A stretch of 64,000 bases of DNA, taken from Primula veris. Lineage: Eukaryota > Streptophyta > Magnoliopsida > Ericales > Primulaceae. The stretch's first letter is position 1. Every line of letters begins with the position of its first letter. The notes under the pieces are model-generated. The model worked only from the letters and a program-made list of their open reading frames with translations. It had not been told where the DNA came from and made no database searches. The stretch spans positions 4,161,501 to 4,225,500 of the forward strand of contig OY821745.1 in assembly GCA_963682055.1 (NCBI GenBank). The letters run 5' to 3'. This document shows positions 49,746 to 63,789 of this stretch, in pieces. The position numbers and the translations under genes were made by a program.

Positions 49746-52700
49746 TTAAACTGTGAAGTCCAGCGAATGAAAACGAAAATACGGCTTATTTGTCTTAGCT
49801 TCCATTCTATTGCCTTGACCCATTCGACACACTGAAGCCACAGTCTCTTTCATGGATTCTGGTCCGCACACCAATACGCCTATATCCGACCGACCAACTT
49901 CATTTGAAAACTCGGAAAAAATATCTGCCCAATTCATCACAGAGAATACATTTTTTTTTCAGATTATTATTGAAAAACCTGTTGGAATAATCATAGTTTT
50001 GAATACTAACACATCATCTAATTTCTATTCTATACACCAATCTACAAAATCAACAATTAGTACAGGAAATTACATTTATCGGCAACTTTGTACACCTGGT
50101 GTAACAACTATAAAAAAATGAATGTTAGGGGTAACTATTAGCTAAATAAATCAAGTCTTTTGTACTGTTATTTATTCTTTTTCCCCTTCTTTGTACACTT
50201 TCTCTATTTGAGTCTGTTATATATGGTTTGTTTCTCTGTAGTGTACAAAAGTGAAAAAAATAGTTAGTTTAGGTACTAACTCCTAACTTTTGTGAGTTGG
50301 TAACAAAGCGAAATATGATGATATGCCAGTGTACAAAATGGTTAGTAACCGAAAATGTAAGGCTTGATGAAAATCTAAGCTTTCATGATGGTACCTTGAA
50401 AATCAGGTCGGGTTCCGTAATGAACTTCATGTTCCTCAAGTCCACAACTTACTTCAACTGTACTTGGTTTAATTTCTTTATGGCTTTTGTTTACATCTTG
50501 CAAAAGCTCCTTCTTTAGCTTTTTCTTTCTTAGTAAAAAACCCATCAAGGCTCCACTTATTAGAGCTATGACGAATGAACATAAAAGAAACAAATCGATC
50601 ACCGAAGAGGAATCCTTTTGTTTTGAGATATTGTCCTTAGAATGTAGAAAAGTTCGGTTGAAAAAGCAAAGAATCATAAGGAACTTAATTGAAGAAATCC
50701 CGAGAATAGCTGCCACCCATAATAAATTTTCAGGTCCATGGGTAGAATAACTTGAACTTTGTACATCAAAATTTACTATTTCCACCTTGGAGAATTCGTT
50801 TATCAGCTCTTGGAAATTTCTACCAGATTTTTCTTGGGTCACGTATAATTTTAACTTCAGATTATATATTTCCTCTGTTTGGTTTGTTAAGAGACTGAGA
50901 ACCGAATTTAATAGGCATACATGTTGAGACGTCTTCACGATATACACAAGTTGTATATTTGTAGGGATTCCCCTTTTGGTGCTGCTTTTGGTATGCTGAA
51001 TTTCTTGCAAAATGCTCAAAAATGGTGTTATCCCGATTCCTCCTGCTACCATGAGTAGACTTTTGTACCTGTATATATTAACATTTAGTTCATTCAAATC
51101 TTTATCTGTATCAGAAATTAGGAGCGTCCATAAGTTTTTTAAACTCTTTTCTGTATGATATTTCTGTTTTAAAACAATCAATATTCCATCTTCCTACAAT
51201 AACAATAACAATATTTTAGAGCTATGATATATCTTCGTGTTGCATCCAAATACTGGGAGTGTATTCTGGAATTTGAAATTTCAAGTCCAGTAAGTGAAAC
51301 CTTTTTTTCTTGTTAGGTGTTCTGGACAAGAAGCACGCTGCAGTAAAAAAAAAATCAAGAAGAGTTCATGAATACCATTTATCAACTTTGAGATAAATTG
51401 TTAAGTTTACCCTTAGGATTTGTTTGGTTCCAGATTAAAGCTCAGCTTTGATGCTGGTGTACCAAATGCAGGATAGCTTTTAAACAAAAGTAATATTGAG
51501 CTTAATAGCAGCAACCAATCAAGGTTCTGTACTAACCTTAGGAAATCATATGAAGATGGTCCATAAGGCCCTTCTATTGAAACTGGGATAGATTTGAACT
51601 GGTTCACATCTAAGCCTGTCTTAGTTTGTATTAAATTGTAGAGAGAAGTTGTCCACTCCCCCTCAGATTTGATTATAACCGAGAAAGTGTGTTCATCGGC
51701 ACATGAGCTAGACGATAAACTTAATGGATGCCATTGCAGCTTAGAAATACTCGGAACTTTTAGAAACACCACACTTGTTGGGGTGTACTTCAAACCTGAA
51801 GTTTAAACGACAAGTTAGTGAGCAAGAGTCATTGGTAACACTTTGCTTTTTATTTCCTTATGGGGTCAATTATAGTTTTGTATGCTAATGTATCACCAAA
51901 TCTCGATATTGTAGATCAACCTACATATATTAGCAATTAGTGCTTATGTGACGTTTCTCGACGATTTTAGTGCAATTCGTGTCAGATTGAAAATATAAGA
52001 AACATTATAGTATGTACAAAACATTTTCTTTTGGTAACTATATAGTACTACAATATTTCTTCTCTATTTGATATGATAATTGTAGCAAGTCTCGAGAAAT
52101 AATGTTAATATAGTTTGCTAATTTTGTAAGTTGGTCATCGGTGTACACAATCGAAATCTAATGACAGTAGAATTTGCAGAACTATCTACCCATTTTGTCT
52201 ATTTTTTTTAAAGGACTAGATGCATTACTTGGGTTTTTTGGTAGAACAAGCTCTACGGCTTTAAACGGAAATAATCTTGTTGAGATTATATACGTTTGTG
52301 GCCTGGATTGAATGATCCTGAGTAGCTTATCGAGGCTGAAGAGGAAAATTCCGGGTAGAATCATGTAGAAATGCCTATCCCCAGTATGAAATAGAAAGAA
52401 TATAAAGAAGATTATGTATAGGTGGTGTGTATAATAGAAGAGTTCAAATTTTTTCCTTCTTATATAAGGAAGTGATGTGAACCACATGACTAGACCCATA
52501 ACTAGAGTAATCTCACCGGCGAGGTTTATCCGTCCCTTTTTCTGCCATTGCCACATCTGTTGCAAGGCAAAGATACATTAGTAAGAAATATCTGAACTTC
52601 TCGAAAAGGAATAGGAAGATGCTTTTTCTTTAGAAATAAGGAATATTCTTAAGTGCTTAGGCATGATGAACATCAATATAGTTTTATTAATAAAACACCA

Positions 52701-55016
52701 AGTTAAGTTCACCTTTGTATGAGCTGCTCAAGCTTGAGCAGACTTGATATTTAGTTGAGTCGACCCACATGTATTGTCCGGCTCTGTAAGCCGGATGGGT
52801 AGCAAAGGTTAAATAATGTATATATATCTTTCTTTTTTCTTTTTTTGCATTTGCTAGCAATTCTAGTGGTTTTATTTACAATTGAGAATTGGTTTAGTAA
52901 ATTTATTTATTTTTTAAATCCTCTTAACCAGAGTTGTTCTTAAAGCTGGTGTCATCTACGTGTTTGGTATGCAAAATTCAAAAGCTGCTTTATAGTAAAG
53001 GAGGTTTTTTTTTTAAATATAAAAATGAATTTATTGTTACTGTAAAAGAGAAAAGGTAGAGTTTACTAGGAGCAAATATTATAACTTGAAGTTAATTTTT
53101 ACTTATGATATATTTTTAACAGTAGATGCTTAAGCAACTTCCATGAGTAAAAATTACAAAAACAGCTCAAGAAAAGCAGGATATCAAGTCACACTAGACT
53201 CTAGAGACCAACTCAAATGAAATTGAATTACCTTATCCTGGAGCTGGTTTTTATCACCCCATATGAAGAAGGTTCCTATACCGTGCAAGGTGGCAAGTAA
53301 AATCATCGAAGTTCCAAGCCAAATATGATATCTTACCGAAGCTTCAAATTGGGTCCCGAGTATGCGAAATACTGACAAATTCCGTAAGATTGGAAATAGA
53401 AGAAGAGCTAGACAAGCTTCTGCTAGCAAGCCACACCGTGTCGCCACCCTTGAAAGTCTATACTGCCACCTGGTATGATTTTGCGGAAGTAAAAAAACAA
53501 ACTTATATGCATAGAAAAAGGAAAAAGGAGAAATACAATATTTGAATTCTTTCTTTATATTATATCTTGTTTTTCTTCCAATCAGTATAACTGCAGGAGT
53601 TTAAATCTTTTTGGATCACATATTTTTATAGAACTCTGGAGAATGAACAGTTTCTGTGAAGGGCAGTGATTTTGAGACTGACTTAATGTTTCTGTTGGGC
53701 ATGGTTGGTTTTTCAGCCTCTTTTCATCCCCCGTAAATAAGTTTGTTTATACCTGCTCACCACCAGAGTTTGTTTCCTACCTGACACCTTCAAAGTGAGG
53801 GTTACTATTATCAACAAAAAAGAAGTTTGTTTGTAAAGATCAGATTTGTTATGGATAAAAAGACAACATGCTTTGGAATTTGATTGCCTTCTCTCCAATT
53901 TTTCTGACTCTTTTACCCTCTTCTGGTTCTACATTATCTGGTGATTCTACATAGAAAATTGGGATTTACATTCTTATATGTATTCTGTTTCTTTTTTTCT
54001 GGAGTAGCGAAGATCGACTTACATATTCAGCTCGAGTGATTTCACAGGTACCATCTTTTTGAAATCATTAGAGATGCGGATATAGAACGTCCATGCAAGA
54101 AACACTATGAATAACAAGACTGAGACGAGCTCAATCGCCGATAAGATTCCCACGTAGCTGTTAATGATAAGAGGATTGGAAAGAGCTTTTACTGAAATTC
54201 TCCTTTTCCTGTCAAAATACGTCTTAAAAGATGATAACCCGAGAAAATTTAGGTATATAGCGTGTTCATAGCAGAAAATAAGTTTTGACCTTGTGGTTCT
54301 CAGTCCCTTTGGTTTGAATTCCAAGTATATGAATCCAAGTATAGCCACAGCAAGAACCGGAAAAGTATAAACCGCAAAATCAAGTCCTGCACAGCGCAGA
54401 AAAAGAAAAAAAGAATATATTATTTCCAATATCTGGGTTATGACTTGTGGATATTTAGGTATTTTTGGTAGTAGCTTCTAATAAGGTCTACTTATTTCTA
54501 TTTTACTTAAAAAACAACAAGGCATTTGGTCTGGAGCCAGAAATCTTAAAACGGATTAGCCGTGCCTTAAATAGTACAGCTTGTTTGCGGAAAAGCTGCA
54601 GCATGCTATAAAAAACTCGAGTCATGTTCAAAGAAAATTCTTAATTTGATATCTGTGGAAGGGGTTTTGGGTGTCTCTGTAGCAGCTTTCAAAATCTACT
54701 TGCATTCATTAACTTATAAGTAACAGTGCTGGCTTGAAGAATGCAAAAGTCTAAGCAGGATGAGACTAGCTTTTCAACCAACCTCAGATAATCTATCCTA
54801 TTTGCTAAAGAAGACTGTAGCCAAACACAGAGATAGCCATTCGTCAAATTTAGATATACCGTTATAACCAAACACTGTGGTTGATGCATATTCTTCGGCT
54901 GCCTTCCATTTCCTTGTCCAAAGTTTTGTCGGCTTCAGAAGCCAAAGTAACACCCAACCAGAAGCTAGCAAGATCATCAGAAATTTAAGATTCAGAAGAA
55001 AGAAGGTGGTGCCCAT
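49746..55016 (-). CDS. FRO: Ferric-chelate reductase (FRO2-like plasma-membrane type)
   Basis: FRO enzymes pass electrons from cytosolic NADPH through FAD and two hemes to reduce Fe(III) (or Cu(II)) at the cell surface. Seven exons (minus): 54860-55016, 54023-54386, 53232-53469, 52229-52556, 51537-51795, 50395-51068 and 49746-49924; 2,199 nt, 732 residues, phases consistent, all GT-AG. Heme-ligand histidines fit YHIWLGTSMILLATLHG (exon 3) and YYTHHLYIIFFIFFLFHTGD (exon 4), spaced as in the family. FAD motif is HPLSLSSSS (usual form HPFTxTSxS, a conservative change). NADPH-site GGIGITPFLSIL and VLVCGPESM are present. Two further membrane segments lie in exon 6 (~560-640). Exon 6 was started at G|TACAAAAGTC because it restores FLRYKSLLMV; the longer open frame upstream is intronic. 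A plasma-membrane clade is inferred from resemblance; FRO6-8 organelle types look less similar. Confidence 0.9.
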
Positions 55017-55100
55017 TTTTTATTCTAATAATTGGATTCTGCTCTAGGGTGACCACTGAGAATTGGGTATCTTTTGTATCTAAAGAATCTGTATTTTGCA

Positions 55101-55110
55101 CATATATAGC
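55101..55110 (-). promoter_or_regulatory. TATA box of the FRO gene
   Basis: GCTATATATG on the minus strand, about 85-95 bp upstream of the ATG at 55016. Confidence 0.5.
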
Positions 55111-55904
55111 ACTCAGGTTTAGATGGAATGGCAGTGTGATGGGAGTTGGGACCTAGAATTTTGTTGAGGCGTGCTCAAGTTATTATGAAATTCCTAATGT
55201 GGCGACAACGCTCAACTGGTACAACTTTTTTCGGTAAAGATTTGCAAAATTGAAAATTCTATCTTTTCATTTTGTTCTTAGGCTTATTTGGATACAGCTT
55301 TTTTGCTTACAAGTTTCAAGTCTATCTAGTCGGATAGCTTAAAAGCTGAACTTGACAATTTTCTGGCATGAAAAGGCAAGATTGTATAAAAACCTTTGCC
55401 ATATGAGGGTTCGCATATCTATGGTCTATCCTCTTAGTGGGTTGATGGAAGTGGATAAAAGAGAAGATTTTGAAGGAGAAAATGACAGGTGAGAGAGACT
55501 TTTGCATCATTATTTTCTAACTTACCATTTGTTTATTTATTTAAAGGAGAAGTAGAGAGTTGATTTACTGCAGGTTTTAAGCCTAATGTATTTGGTGTCC
55601 CAGCTTTTGAGCTACCGTGTTATTCTGATTTTCTTTTCTAAATTTACTAGAAACTTTCAGCTGGATAGATCCAGAATTATATTTCGTAAAAAAATTATTA
55701 ATTTGGTTCAAAAACTGCAAGAAGCAAGTCCTGACTACTGTCTATATATGGATATGGTTCATGCTTTCTATTTTAAAAGGCTCGTTTCAAGGCTAAAAAA
55801 AATCGAATTTTCTCTTTTAGGAGAAAGAAATTCTCCTAAAAGAGAAAAAATCGATTTACGTACACTGGCTTGAACTGCTTGTAGTGGAGATAATGTTAGA
55901 AACC

Positions 55905-55997
55905 ATATATTTATATTTATATTTATATTTATATTTATATTTATATTTATATTTATATTTATATTTATATTTATATTTATATTTATATTTATATTTA
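55905..55997. repeat. Hexanucleotide microsatellite (ATTTAT)n
   Basis: About 15 uninterrupted copies of ATTTAT. It makes long spurious open frames of Leu-Tyr on one strand and Lys-Tyr on the other. Confidence 0.97.
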
Positions 55998-55999
55998 AT

Positions 56000-58900
56000 C
56001 AAGAGATATATCTTTATCCCAGTTCTTTCTGCTTGTTGGGAGGTGGTTGATGGCCAAGTTGATTTTTCCATGGCAGTCAATTTTGTGCCACTATATTCAG
56101 CATTTTTATTGTGGATTCCTGGTCCAACCCACTCCCTACTTTTTAAAAAGCTGGAGGTGTGTAATATCTTTTGCAGAATTTTTCTCTCATGTTTATATGT
56201 TGAATTACAATTGGTTCCCCTCATATTTTACTGCTAAGCAGATAATCAGGTTTCTATTATTCTTTAGTTAAAAATGAAATGAGCAGAGAAGTAAAACATC
56301 TCGGCCGTCCATTCTGTATCCGAGGGTTGCAGAATCAAGGCTAGATGGAATGAGTTTTTGACAGCTTAATCGATTTCTTTTTTGCTGTTAAATATAAAAT
56401 AGACAAACAGATGGCTGATGTGTGCTAACTCAGCCGCTGCTATTCATTTTTTACTGCAACATCATCGTCCGCCGCTCAAAGAGAGTCAAAAACTTCAGAA
56501 TATTTTTAACATTTATTATTGGCTTAAAATAGGAAATAAATAATACTAGTTTTGAATGAACATCCGCGATGTTAATTTTGCGGAAATAAGGGGATAGACG
56601 TATTTGTGTTATGTTTAAAGCTTGTACATATGAAACAGAATTTGACCATTATGACTTTGATGATGTGATCAAAGTGACCCCCAATGACAAAATAATTGTT
56701 GGTAGTGATTAAACAGGACTTAAGTCTCCTCTTTGTTTTTTAGTTCTCTCACTTTTTTGTTAAAAGGTTACTCTCAATTTAGTATTAGGAAAATTATGGT
56801 TTTTGAAAAGCTCTACGCAGAGGCACTAAAACGTCAGGTTTGTGTTAAGATGAGGGTTTGTACGGCAGCCTTGAGGATATAATTTAATAAGGAGTTAATA
56901 TTAGTTGTCAAATTCCTTATCCGCGGTTATGTGCTTACATCTGTATTAACTTATTGTAGACGTGAAAGACATAAAATGCATTCTCAGTATGATTGCCCTT
57001 CAAGCTAGAAGGATTAAGTCTATAGAATTGGTCGAACTGGTCGTCTGGGTGCTAAAAGAATGGCAATTGTGCTTTTTAACACATTCAAATGCTATAAAAA
57101 AAAAAACGGATTTCACAAAAAAAGTGCTAGAAGGACAATTTGTTCCTCCGGACCTCCACCACTCGCTGCTTTTGCTCGTTCTGGTGTATAAAATATTGGA
57201 GGTAAATTTATTAAAGACAACCTTAATATATTGGTTAGGAATAAAGGGGATGTGTAGAATAATATCAAACCAGTGTGTTGTAGGCTTATCGTTTCTGTTT
57301 GTTAAATTTTCATTCTTAGTATAACTTCCTAGTCAATGACGAATGATCTAAAGTTTCGCATCCTTTTGTTTTTCCGTTACACGTGTTTCAGCTGCAATTT
57401 TCTCCTTCGCCTTTGTGTTATTTCGTAAATCTGAATCTAATGGATCCGATCCATAGTGATAGGCTGTTAGCCTGCAAATACAAAATCAAACTAATCTCTG
57501 ATTCGTTGTTCTGGTTTGGTTTGAGTTGAGTTGGAAATATGAACCGTTTCCAATCCAGAACAAATTGGTTTGGTTTAAGGCTAATCCGTTTGAATCCAAA
57601 GGGTCACACCCTACGTATGCATTATCACTAGATGGAAAATGAAAAGTTCACCACTCGAGCACTTCATGAGATACAGGTCCAAAATATGTGACTTAATGAA
57701 GAGCAGCTTAAATTAAGTCTTGAATGTGCTCTCATACAAGCTTTTGATAATAAACAGTGCTTCTGCAAACAGAGAGTTTTACTTTGCTTCTAATAATAAT
57801 AATTAACTTCAGCAAGTGTGATAAACATCCTGCTAAGTATTACCATAATCCGAGTTACTTTCCTATTTTCTTATTTATTCTAAAAAGTGAAAAAATTAAA
57901 CAAAGCAATTAAAATAAAGGCTTCTTTGCTTCCCGAATGGGATAAAATAAAAATAAAAAGTAGGTTGTCGTGCTTTTTTGTTTGAATATTGTCCCTCTTG
58001 AAGCTCTGGGCTACAATTCAAAATCACAATGCTTGTCGATTTTCCTTACTTTGTAGTATCATTTTTCTTCTGGAAAAATGGTCTACGCAATTTCTGGCAT
58101 AGACGATGAAACTGTGCTCTAGCCTAATTGGCTAGCTAGCAGCAGAATCATATCTCCGTTATCGAAAACATCGTGACAAATTCACTTTTTTCTTATTTTT
58201 GTATCAAGGCATGTGTATAGGGAAAGGCTTGCCAATTGTTAATAGTATATATTTCTAAATAATAGGATAGGATTTACAGTTAACTTTCTGGTAAAATGAC
58301 AGGTTTACCGGACATACGTAATGTGAACAGTGCAACTCGTCACTCTGAAATTGACATTGGTGCAGGTGTGACATGCACGCCTGGCAGGGTAATTTATGCT
58401 CGACTCGTAAATTAACGAACCTAGACGAGATTCTTCATTCGTTTCTAGCTGCGAAACGACCTGATATAATTCCACTCGATTATCAGAATTGTGTTTGATA
58501 TATGTATTTATCTCCCCTTACCACTATTATTGGTTGTGAAAATAAATAATTTTGATGGGATCTTCCACGAAAAATGATTAAATTTCGATTATCAAATTAA
58601 AGAATTGAAAGGACGTTGTCAACTTTGCCATAATAACTGCTTTGAATTTCTTCTTGACATATATTCACTGGCCACTAGCAAAATATTTTTTTCACCAATA
58701 TTTTATTCTTTAAGTTTTAGAGCACAGAGTTTTGAGAAACCATGATGCATCTTATAAATTTGCCTACTTAACTATTATTAAAAAAAATAAAAAAATCATT
58801 AATTTACCTTTTAACTTCAACTTACATTTTTTTTATACTAGACTAACTAGTTTTGACTAAAAATAGTATATTTTATTGGTAGTAGTTAATGCTATAAGTG

Positions 58901-59081
58901 TGATCTAGGATTATTAAATAATTTTAAATAGAATAAAATGATAAATTAATTGTCATCTCATTCATTAGTGTGATTACTAACTTTAACACAAAACTTAACA
59001 ATGATTGTCAACATGACGTTTAATGAATGTGTTATCAAGTAGAGTGTGACCAAAATATCATCTCATTAAATCCTATTAACT
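56000..59081. other. Spacer with no recognised gene
   Basis: AT-rich. The 120-codon open frame at 56962-57324 has no family resemblance and no clear promoter or splice context. Nothing else is supportable. Confidence 0.5.
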
Positions 59082-59577
59082 TAATAAATAATAATTGAAG
59101 TATTTTAAACATTGCTGTACTTTGTTCTGATTCCTGATTGGAATGTTTGTTTATTGTTTGGCAACAGAAATTTTAAATTATTACATTGACAATGAGTCAA
59201 TGACAACTATATTATGTGTAGTGATAAGATTGTTTATGTCGATCAATAAAACTATAGAAATAATACGTATTGATCACCATTTATACTCTTGTCTTTAGGT
59301 TTTATTTATTAAGTTAATAAATAATAATTGAAGTATTTTAAACACTGTTGTACTTTGTTCTGATTCCTGGTTGGAATGTTTGTGTATTGTTTGGCAAACA
59401 TAAAATATAAAATCATTACATTGACAATGAGTCAATGACAACTACGTAATGATAGATTGATAGTAATTACTATATTATATATGTATGGTGATAAGATTGT
59501 TTACGTCGATCAATAAAACTATAGAAACGATACTCATCACCATTTATCCTTTTGTGTTTTGTCTTTAGGTTTTGTGA
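59082..59577. repeat. Tandem duplication, period about 230 bp
   Basis: Two adjacent copies begin TTAATAAATAATAATTGAAG and end CTTTAGGTTTT. They share CTTTGTTCTGATTCCTG, ACATTGACAATGAGTCAATG and GTCGATCAATAAAACTATAG. The second copy has about 30 extra bases near 59445-59485. Confidence 0.9.
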
Positions 59578-59938
59578 GAATCTAACTATGTCATATGTTG
59601 CTATATTAGTAATAACGGTACTATTAATATATTCGGACTATAACGAGATAATAAATAAATGTGCAATTAATAGTACATGAAATATCAATAAAGTGTTTGT
59701 TTGATTTTTATTAGGGTTGAACTATTTTATAATTTTACATTTATATTTATAATAAATAAACTTACAAAATACACATATATATATATATTAATATGTATAT
59801 ATATATATATACTCCAAATACCCACATTTCTTATAATTTTTAATCATGTTACTTATAATAGTCTCGCTTTCAATTTTCGTACCAAACGCGGTACTTATGG
59901 GTCCGACGGTATTTATAATCTCACCCTAAACAAACATC

Positions 59939-60426
59939 CAGGGACGGAACCACGATTATTTTTTTAGGGGGCCGTGGTGTAAAAAATATATCGAATAGAG
60001 GATAAAATAAATAAGATCTAATACAAAAATAAATAATTTTTTCTATATTTAGCATATCATAAAATAAATATGAAGTTAAAGACAAATGGTATTGAAAAAT
60101 AAAATATTTTTTTTAGTAATCTTTGTTTGGAAAAATAGAATGGTCATTTACGAAATTTGGTAATTTCAATGTAAAAAAGTAAAAAACAGAAATTTTTAGA
60201 AAAAAACAACTAACATGATTTGAACTCCTAATCTTTCACTAAGATAAAACCAATTTTATCACTACACCAACAACTATTTTTTTAAATTAAGAAGGACTAT
60301 CAATGTATATATCTTAGAAAATTTTAAATTACACATAAAAAAAAATATTAAAAATCGCCGCCTGAGAATCTGAGATCACCGGAGGTGGCCACGGCCACCC
60401 CCAGCCACCTCCTGGGTCCGCCCCTC
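59939..60426. mobile_element. 488-bp hAT-type MITE with near-perfect 8-bp target duplication
   Basis: Flanked by CAAACATC (59931-59938) and CAAACACC (60427-60434), seven of eight matching. It starts CAGGGACGGAACCACG; the right end in reverse complement is GAGGGGCGGACCCAGG. The right subterminal region is unusually GC-rich (CGCCGCCTGAG, GGTGGCCACGGCCACC). Non-coding. Confidence 0.8.
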
Positions 60427-61019
60427 CAAACACCCCCATATAATGTAGTCATATATTATTACTCCGTATTATTTGGGTCTTATCGTTACAGTATTATCTT
60501 ATTTTCTATGCTCTAATCATTCTAATTTCATATGATTAGTATTATTTATTTCTGTAATCTAATTTCATGATTAGTAGAAACAGGTGTTCTTATCACCCTA
60601 ACAAAGTACGGCTTTTGTTTCAAAAAAAAAAAAAAAGTACGGCTTATTCCATTGAGCCTTCGATAATAAAACACCAAATATCATTTATAATTATAAATTA
60701 TTTTTATATAAAACCTCACCCTGGATTATATATATCAGAGGTGTCACCATAGTATACTGCCATACTGGTGGTGCACGTGAATGACATGATATACTATAAA
60801 TACAACTAATAAAAGGTTCTAACTTTACCCAAAAGAGATCTATCAAATTTATCATCATTTATCACAATATTTTCTCTTTTCCTTTAGAACTTTTTAGTAT
60901 CAAACATCCAAATATACAAATAAAATTAATTTTAATCACACGTTTTTTTTACCCAAAAAATTAATGCACATTATATTACATATCCAACTCATAAAAAGAT
61001 TTTGATTGTTAATAATAAT

Positions 61020-61260
61020 AGATTTAACAAAAAAAATATTTTTAATTAGTATTTAAATTTAAGGTAGACTCAGTTAGAGTTCTAGTATATTTTTATTTGA
61101 GTTTTTAGCGGGTTGATTTTTATATTTAACATTTTTTCTTATTTTTAATTAATATTTAAATTTAGGATATGCTCAACTAGGATACTATTATATATTTTTA
61201 TTTAAATTTTTAGTATGTTCGATTTTTATTATGTTAGATATTTATATTTATCAAATTATA
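61020..61260. repeat. Diverged direct repeat, about 115-bp period
   Basis: TTTTTAATTAGTATTTAAATTTA(A)GG and TATATTTTTATTT(G/A)A..TTTTTAG blocks occur twice in the same order. Confidence 0.6.
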
Positions 61261-61906
61261 GAATTTTATGTATATTTGGAGGGATAAATATGTATTTTAT
61301 TAGCCTATAGAGTGTGTGAATTATGTGCAAGTTTTTTTTTAAATACAATTATCACTTATTCAGTTTTTCTTAATCTGTAGTGTGTTTTTTGTTATAAATA
61401 TTTATACTACATTTCTCGTATATTTAGACTTAAACTGGCTTAGAATAACAAGTTATTCACAATAAATATCAAGTGAATCATGTGATAACTTGATCACATT
61501 AATTAATATAATAGTAACTAGTATTAAAATTATGGTTAACTTTTTATTTTCATTACATTTCATCAATATTCATCAATAGTGTTTGTATAAGTATGGCTGG
61601 ACAACTCATCTTACCGGATAAAAGATTTAGGTAGACATTTTGAGTTGTAATAACAAATATTTGTATATGGATTGTGAGATGCTTGTCAATTTATTTGGAA
61701 AGTGTGAGAAAAAATGTACCACTCATCTATTACTCCATTCATTGTTATTACATTCCAATGGTTTACAAACAAAAGTCCTACTTAATATATAACGGGTCTT
61801 TTACATTTCCAATGTATTACAAATTTTCAATTAAACTAAACATGTTTATTTCAATACGTTCTATCAAAACTAGATTATCTCAATATACGTCGACAAAATA
61901 AAAGAC

Positions 61907-61933
61907 CCCCGCCTTGTCGGGGCTGTTTGCTAG
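61907..61933 (+). mobile_element. Helitron-type 3' terminus
   Basis: A GC-rich hairpin CCCCG-CCTTGT-CGGGG (61907-61922) is followed by CTGTTTGCTAG and then T, matching the Helitron rule of a short hairpin 10-12 nt before a CTRR end inserted ahead of T. I did not find a convincing 5' end (TC after A) upstream, so the element length is unknown. Confidence 0.5.
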
Positions 61934-61937
61934 TATT

Positions 61938-63780
61938 ATAAACAGTATGACCGGGCATGTTCCTTTTCAGTTGCCACAATAATTTAAATCCCGTGTAGGT
62001 CGAAAAAGAACATTTTTCTTGGGTTGCCTGTGATTTTTTTTTTCTTTTTTGGTGAACCTAGAAAAATATATACTATTTTTTTGGGAAATTATTTGCATTT
62101 GGGTTCGATGTCCGGTTATTATAACTGTTGGCACACCCTATAGACCGGTTTTGGTCCTTCTATTACGATTGTTCGATTGAGTAACCTATTATTTTCCTAG
62201 ATTTTAAGCACAGACAAAATAAAACATAAACATAGTGTTTTATACATTTTTAAAAAAGTTTAACAACTTCATAAAAAACAATAAATTACTGAGTCTCGGG
62301 AAAACATAAAAATAAGCGTGCCCCGTCAATCACGTCACAAAATTTTGAATACAAGAGTCTCCTACGTACATAATACTTCTATATTAATTTATGTTTGTTC
62401 TAAGTTGCACTGTTTCTATTTTCTAATTTATATTAATAGTTTCTCATTATAGATTATTGATATTGAAACGTAGGAGTTTATATAACTTGCTAAAAAAATA
62501 TTCCTCAATAAGGAAACTAGTTAAATAACATTTATATTGGAAAATATAAAGCCAAGAAATGATTGAATCACTATGTCAAACAAATATAAAATAAAAGTCG
62601 TAAAACTGAAATTGACATTAAAATAATCATATAAATTAGCAAGAAAGTAAGTTGTCCACGGACATGAAATCATAAAATAAATTAAAGAGATACAAGAGTG
62701 AAAATGAGAGGGAGAGAGGGGGAGAGAAAATAATAGTGGGTTAATTGGAGCAGTTACTTTATAATCGGTAGAATTAGAAGAGTTTAATATAATTATTTGT
62801 TTTAATGTTTCATAAAAAATATACACACAAACTAATAGTATAAATATACACATTATCTTTAACTTCTTGACAATAACCGTTTTTTTTGTTTCCGAAAGCA
62901 AACAACATTTTCTCCATCTGGTCACTACAAAATGTAGACGCCACTTACTCACCCAAATATGCATGTTTTCGTATTATGAAAAAACAACCCACGCCACTCA
63001 AAACGTAGAAAAAAAGTCGCTCTCTATGTCAATAAAATTCCAAACGGATAATACATTATTAAAAACCACAATTTATACAAGTTGCCCTAAAACATACACT
63101 CTCGGTAAAGAATTTAGTGTAAATAATATTTTCGTTCCGTATTAATTGTCCATTACAAACATACGTCTATTTCTGGGATGTATAATTTCCATCTAACTAA
63201 ATTTCGTATATTTGAACTTAATTTTAGTATATGATTTTTTTCTAATTTTGTCATTGTATAAATTTAGATGTTTCGTAAATTTGAACTTAATTTACACTAA
63301 TCTAATTAATAATTTGTTTTCACTATATTTTCCTAATTACGGATGTACCTCAATTTAATTAATAATTTTTTTACCCAGTATAATTTCAATAAATTATAGC
63401 AAATGTGAATATGATGTTCATAATAATAAAAAATTTCACGAGATTTATGTCATTACACGTCACGCATGCAATATGGGAGCTATTGCTACTAGTAAAATTA
63501 GATGCAAACGAACGCACTCCCTCCGTAGTTCGTCCGAAAAAAATAGTCTCATTTGTGTTTTTAGTTGTACCAAATTACGGTATCGTTTTCATTTACGAGG
63601 TAATATTTATGATTAAATTTTCAAATATACCCATAATAAATAAACATTGATAACAAATAATAATAAACATTAAATATTAATAAAATGATAACCATTGATA
63701 CTATTAGTTTATGTAAATAAGGATTGAGTTATTTATGAAAATACTCCTTTTAAAAATAAAAATTTAAATGAGACCATATT
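61938..63780. other. Spacer with no recognised gene
   Basis: AT-rich. The open frame at 62521-62964 (minus) is hydrophobic and low in complexity, with no family resemblance. A GA-rich stretch lies at 62700-62735. Confidence 0.5.
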
Positions 63781-63789
63781 TTTACTTAG

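Noticed and set aside
55856..56237. Overlapping open frames on both strands (Leu-Tyr and Lys-Tyr repeats)
   Set aside because: Produced by the ATTTAT microsatellite.
56962..57324. 120-codon plus-strand open frame
   Set aside because: No family resemblance and no support from splice or promoter context; length is unremarkable for AT-rich spacer.
61907..61922. Bacterial-style terminator hairpin
   Set aside because: The context is plant nuclear DNA, and the hairpin plus CTAG-T fits a Helitron end better.
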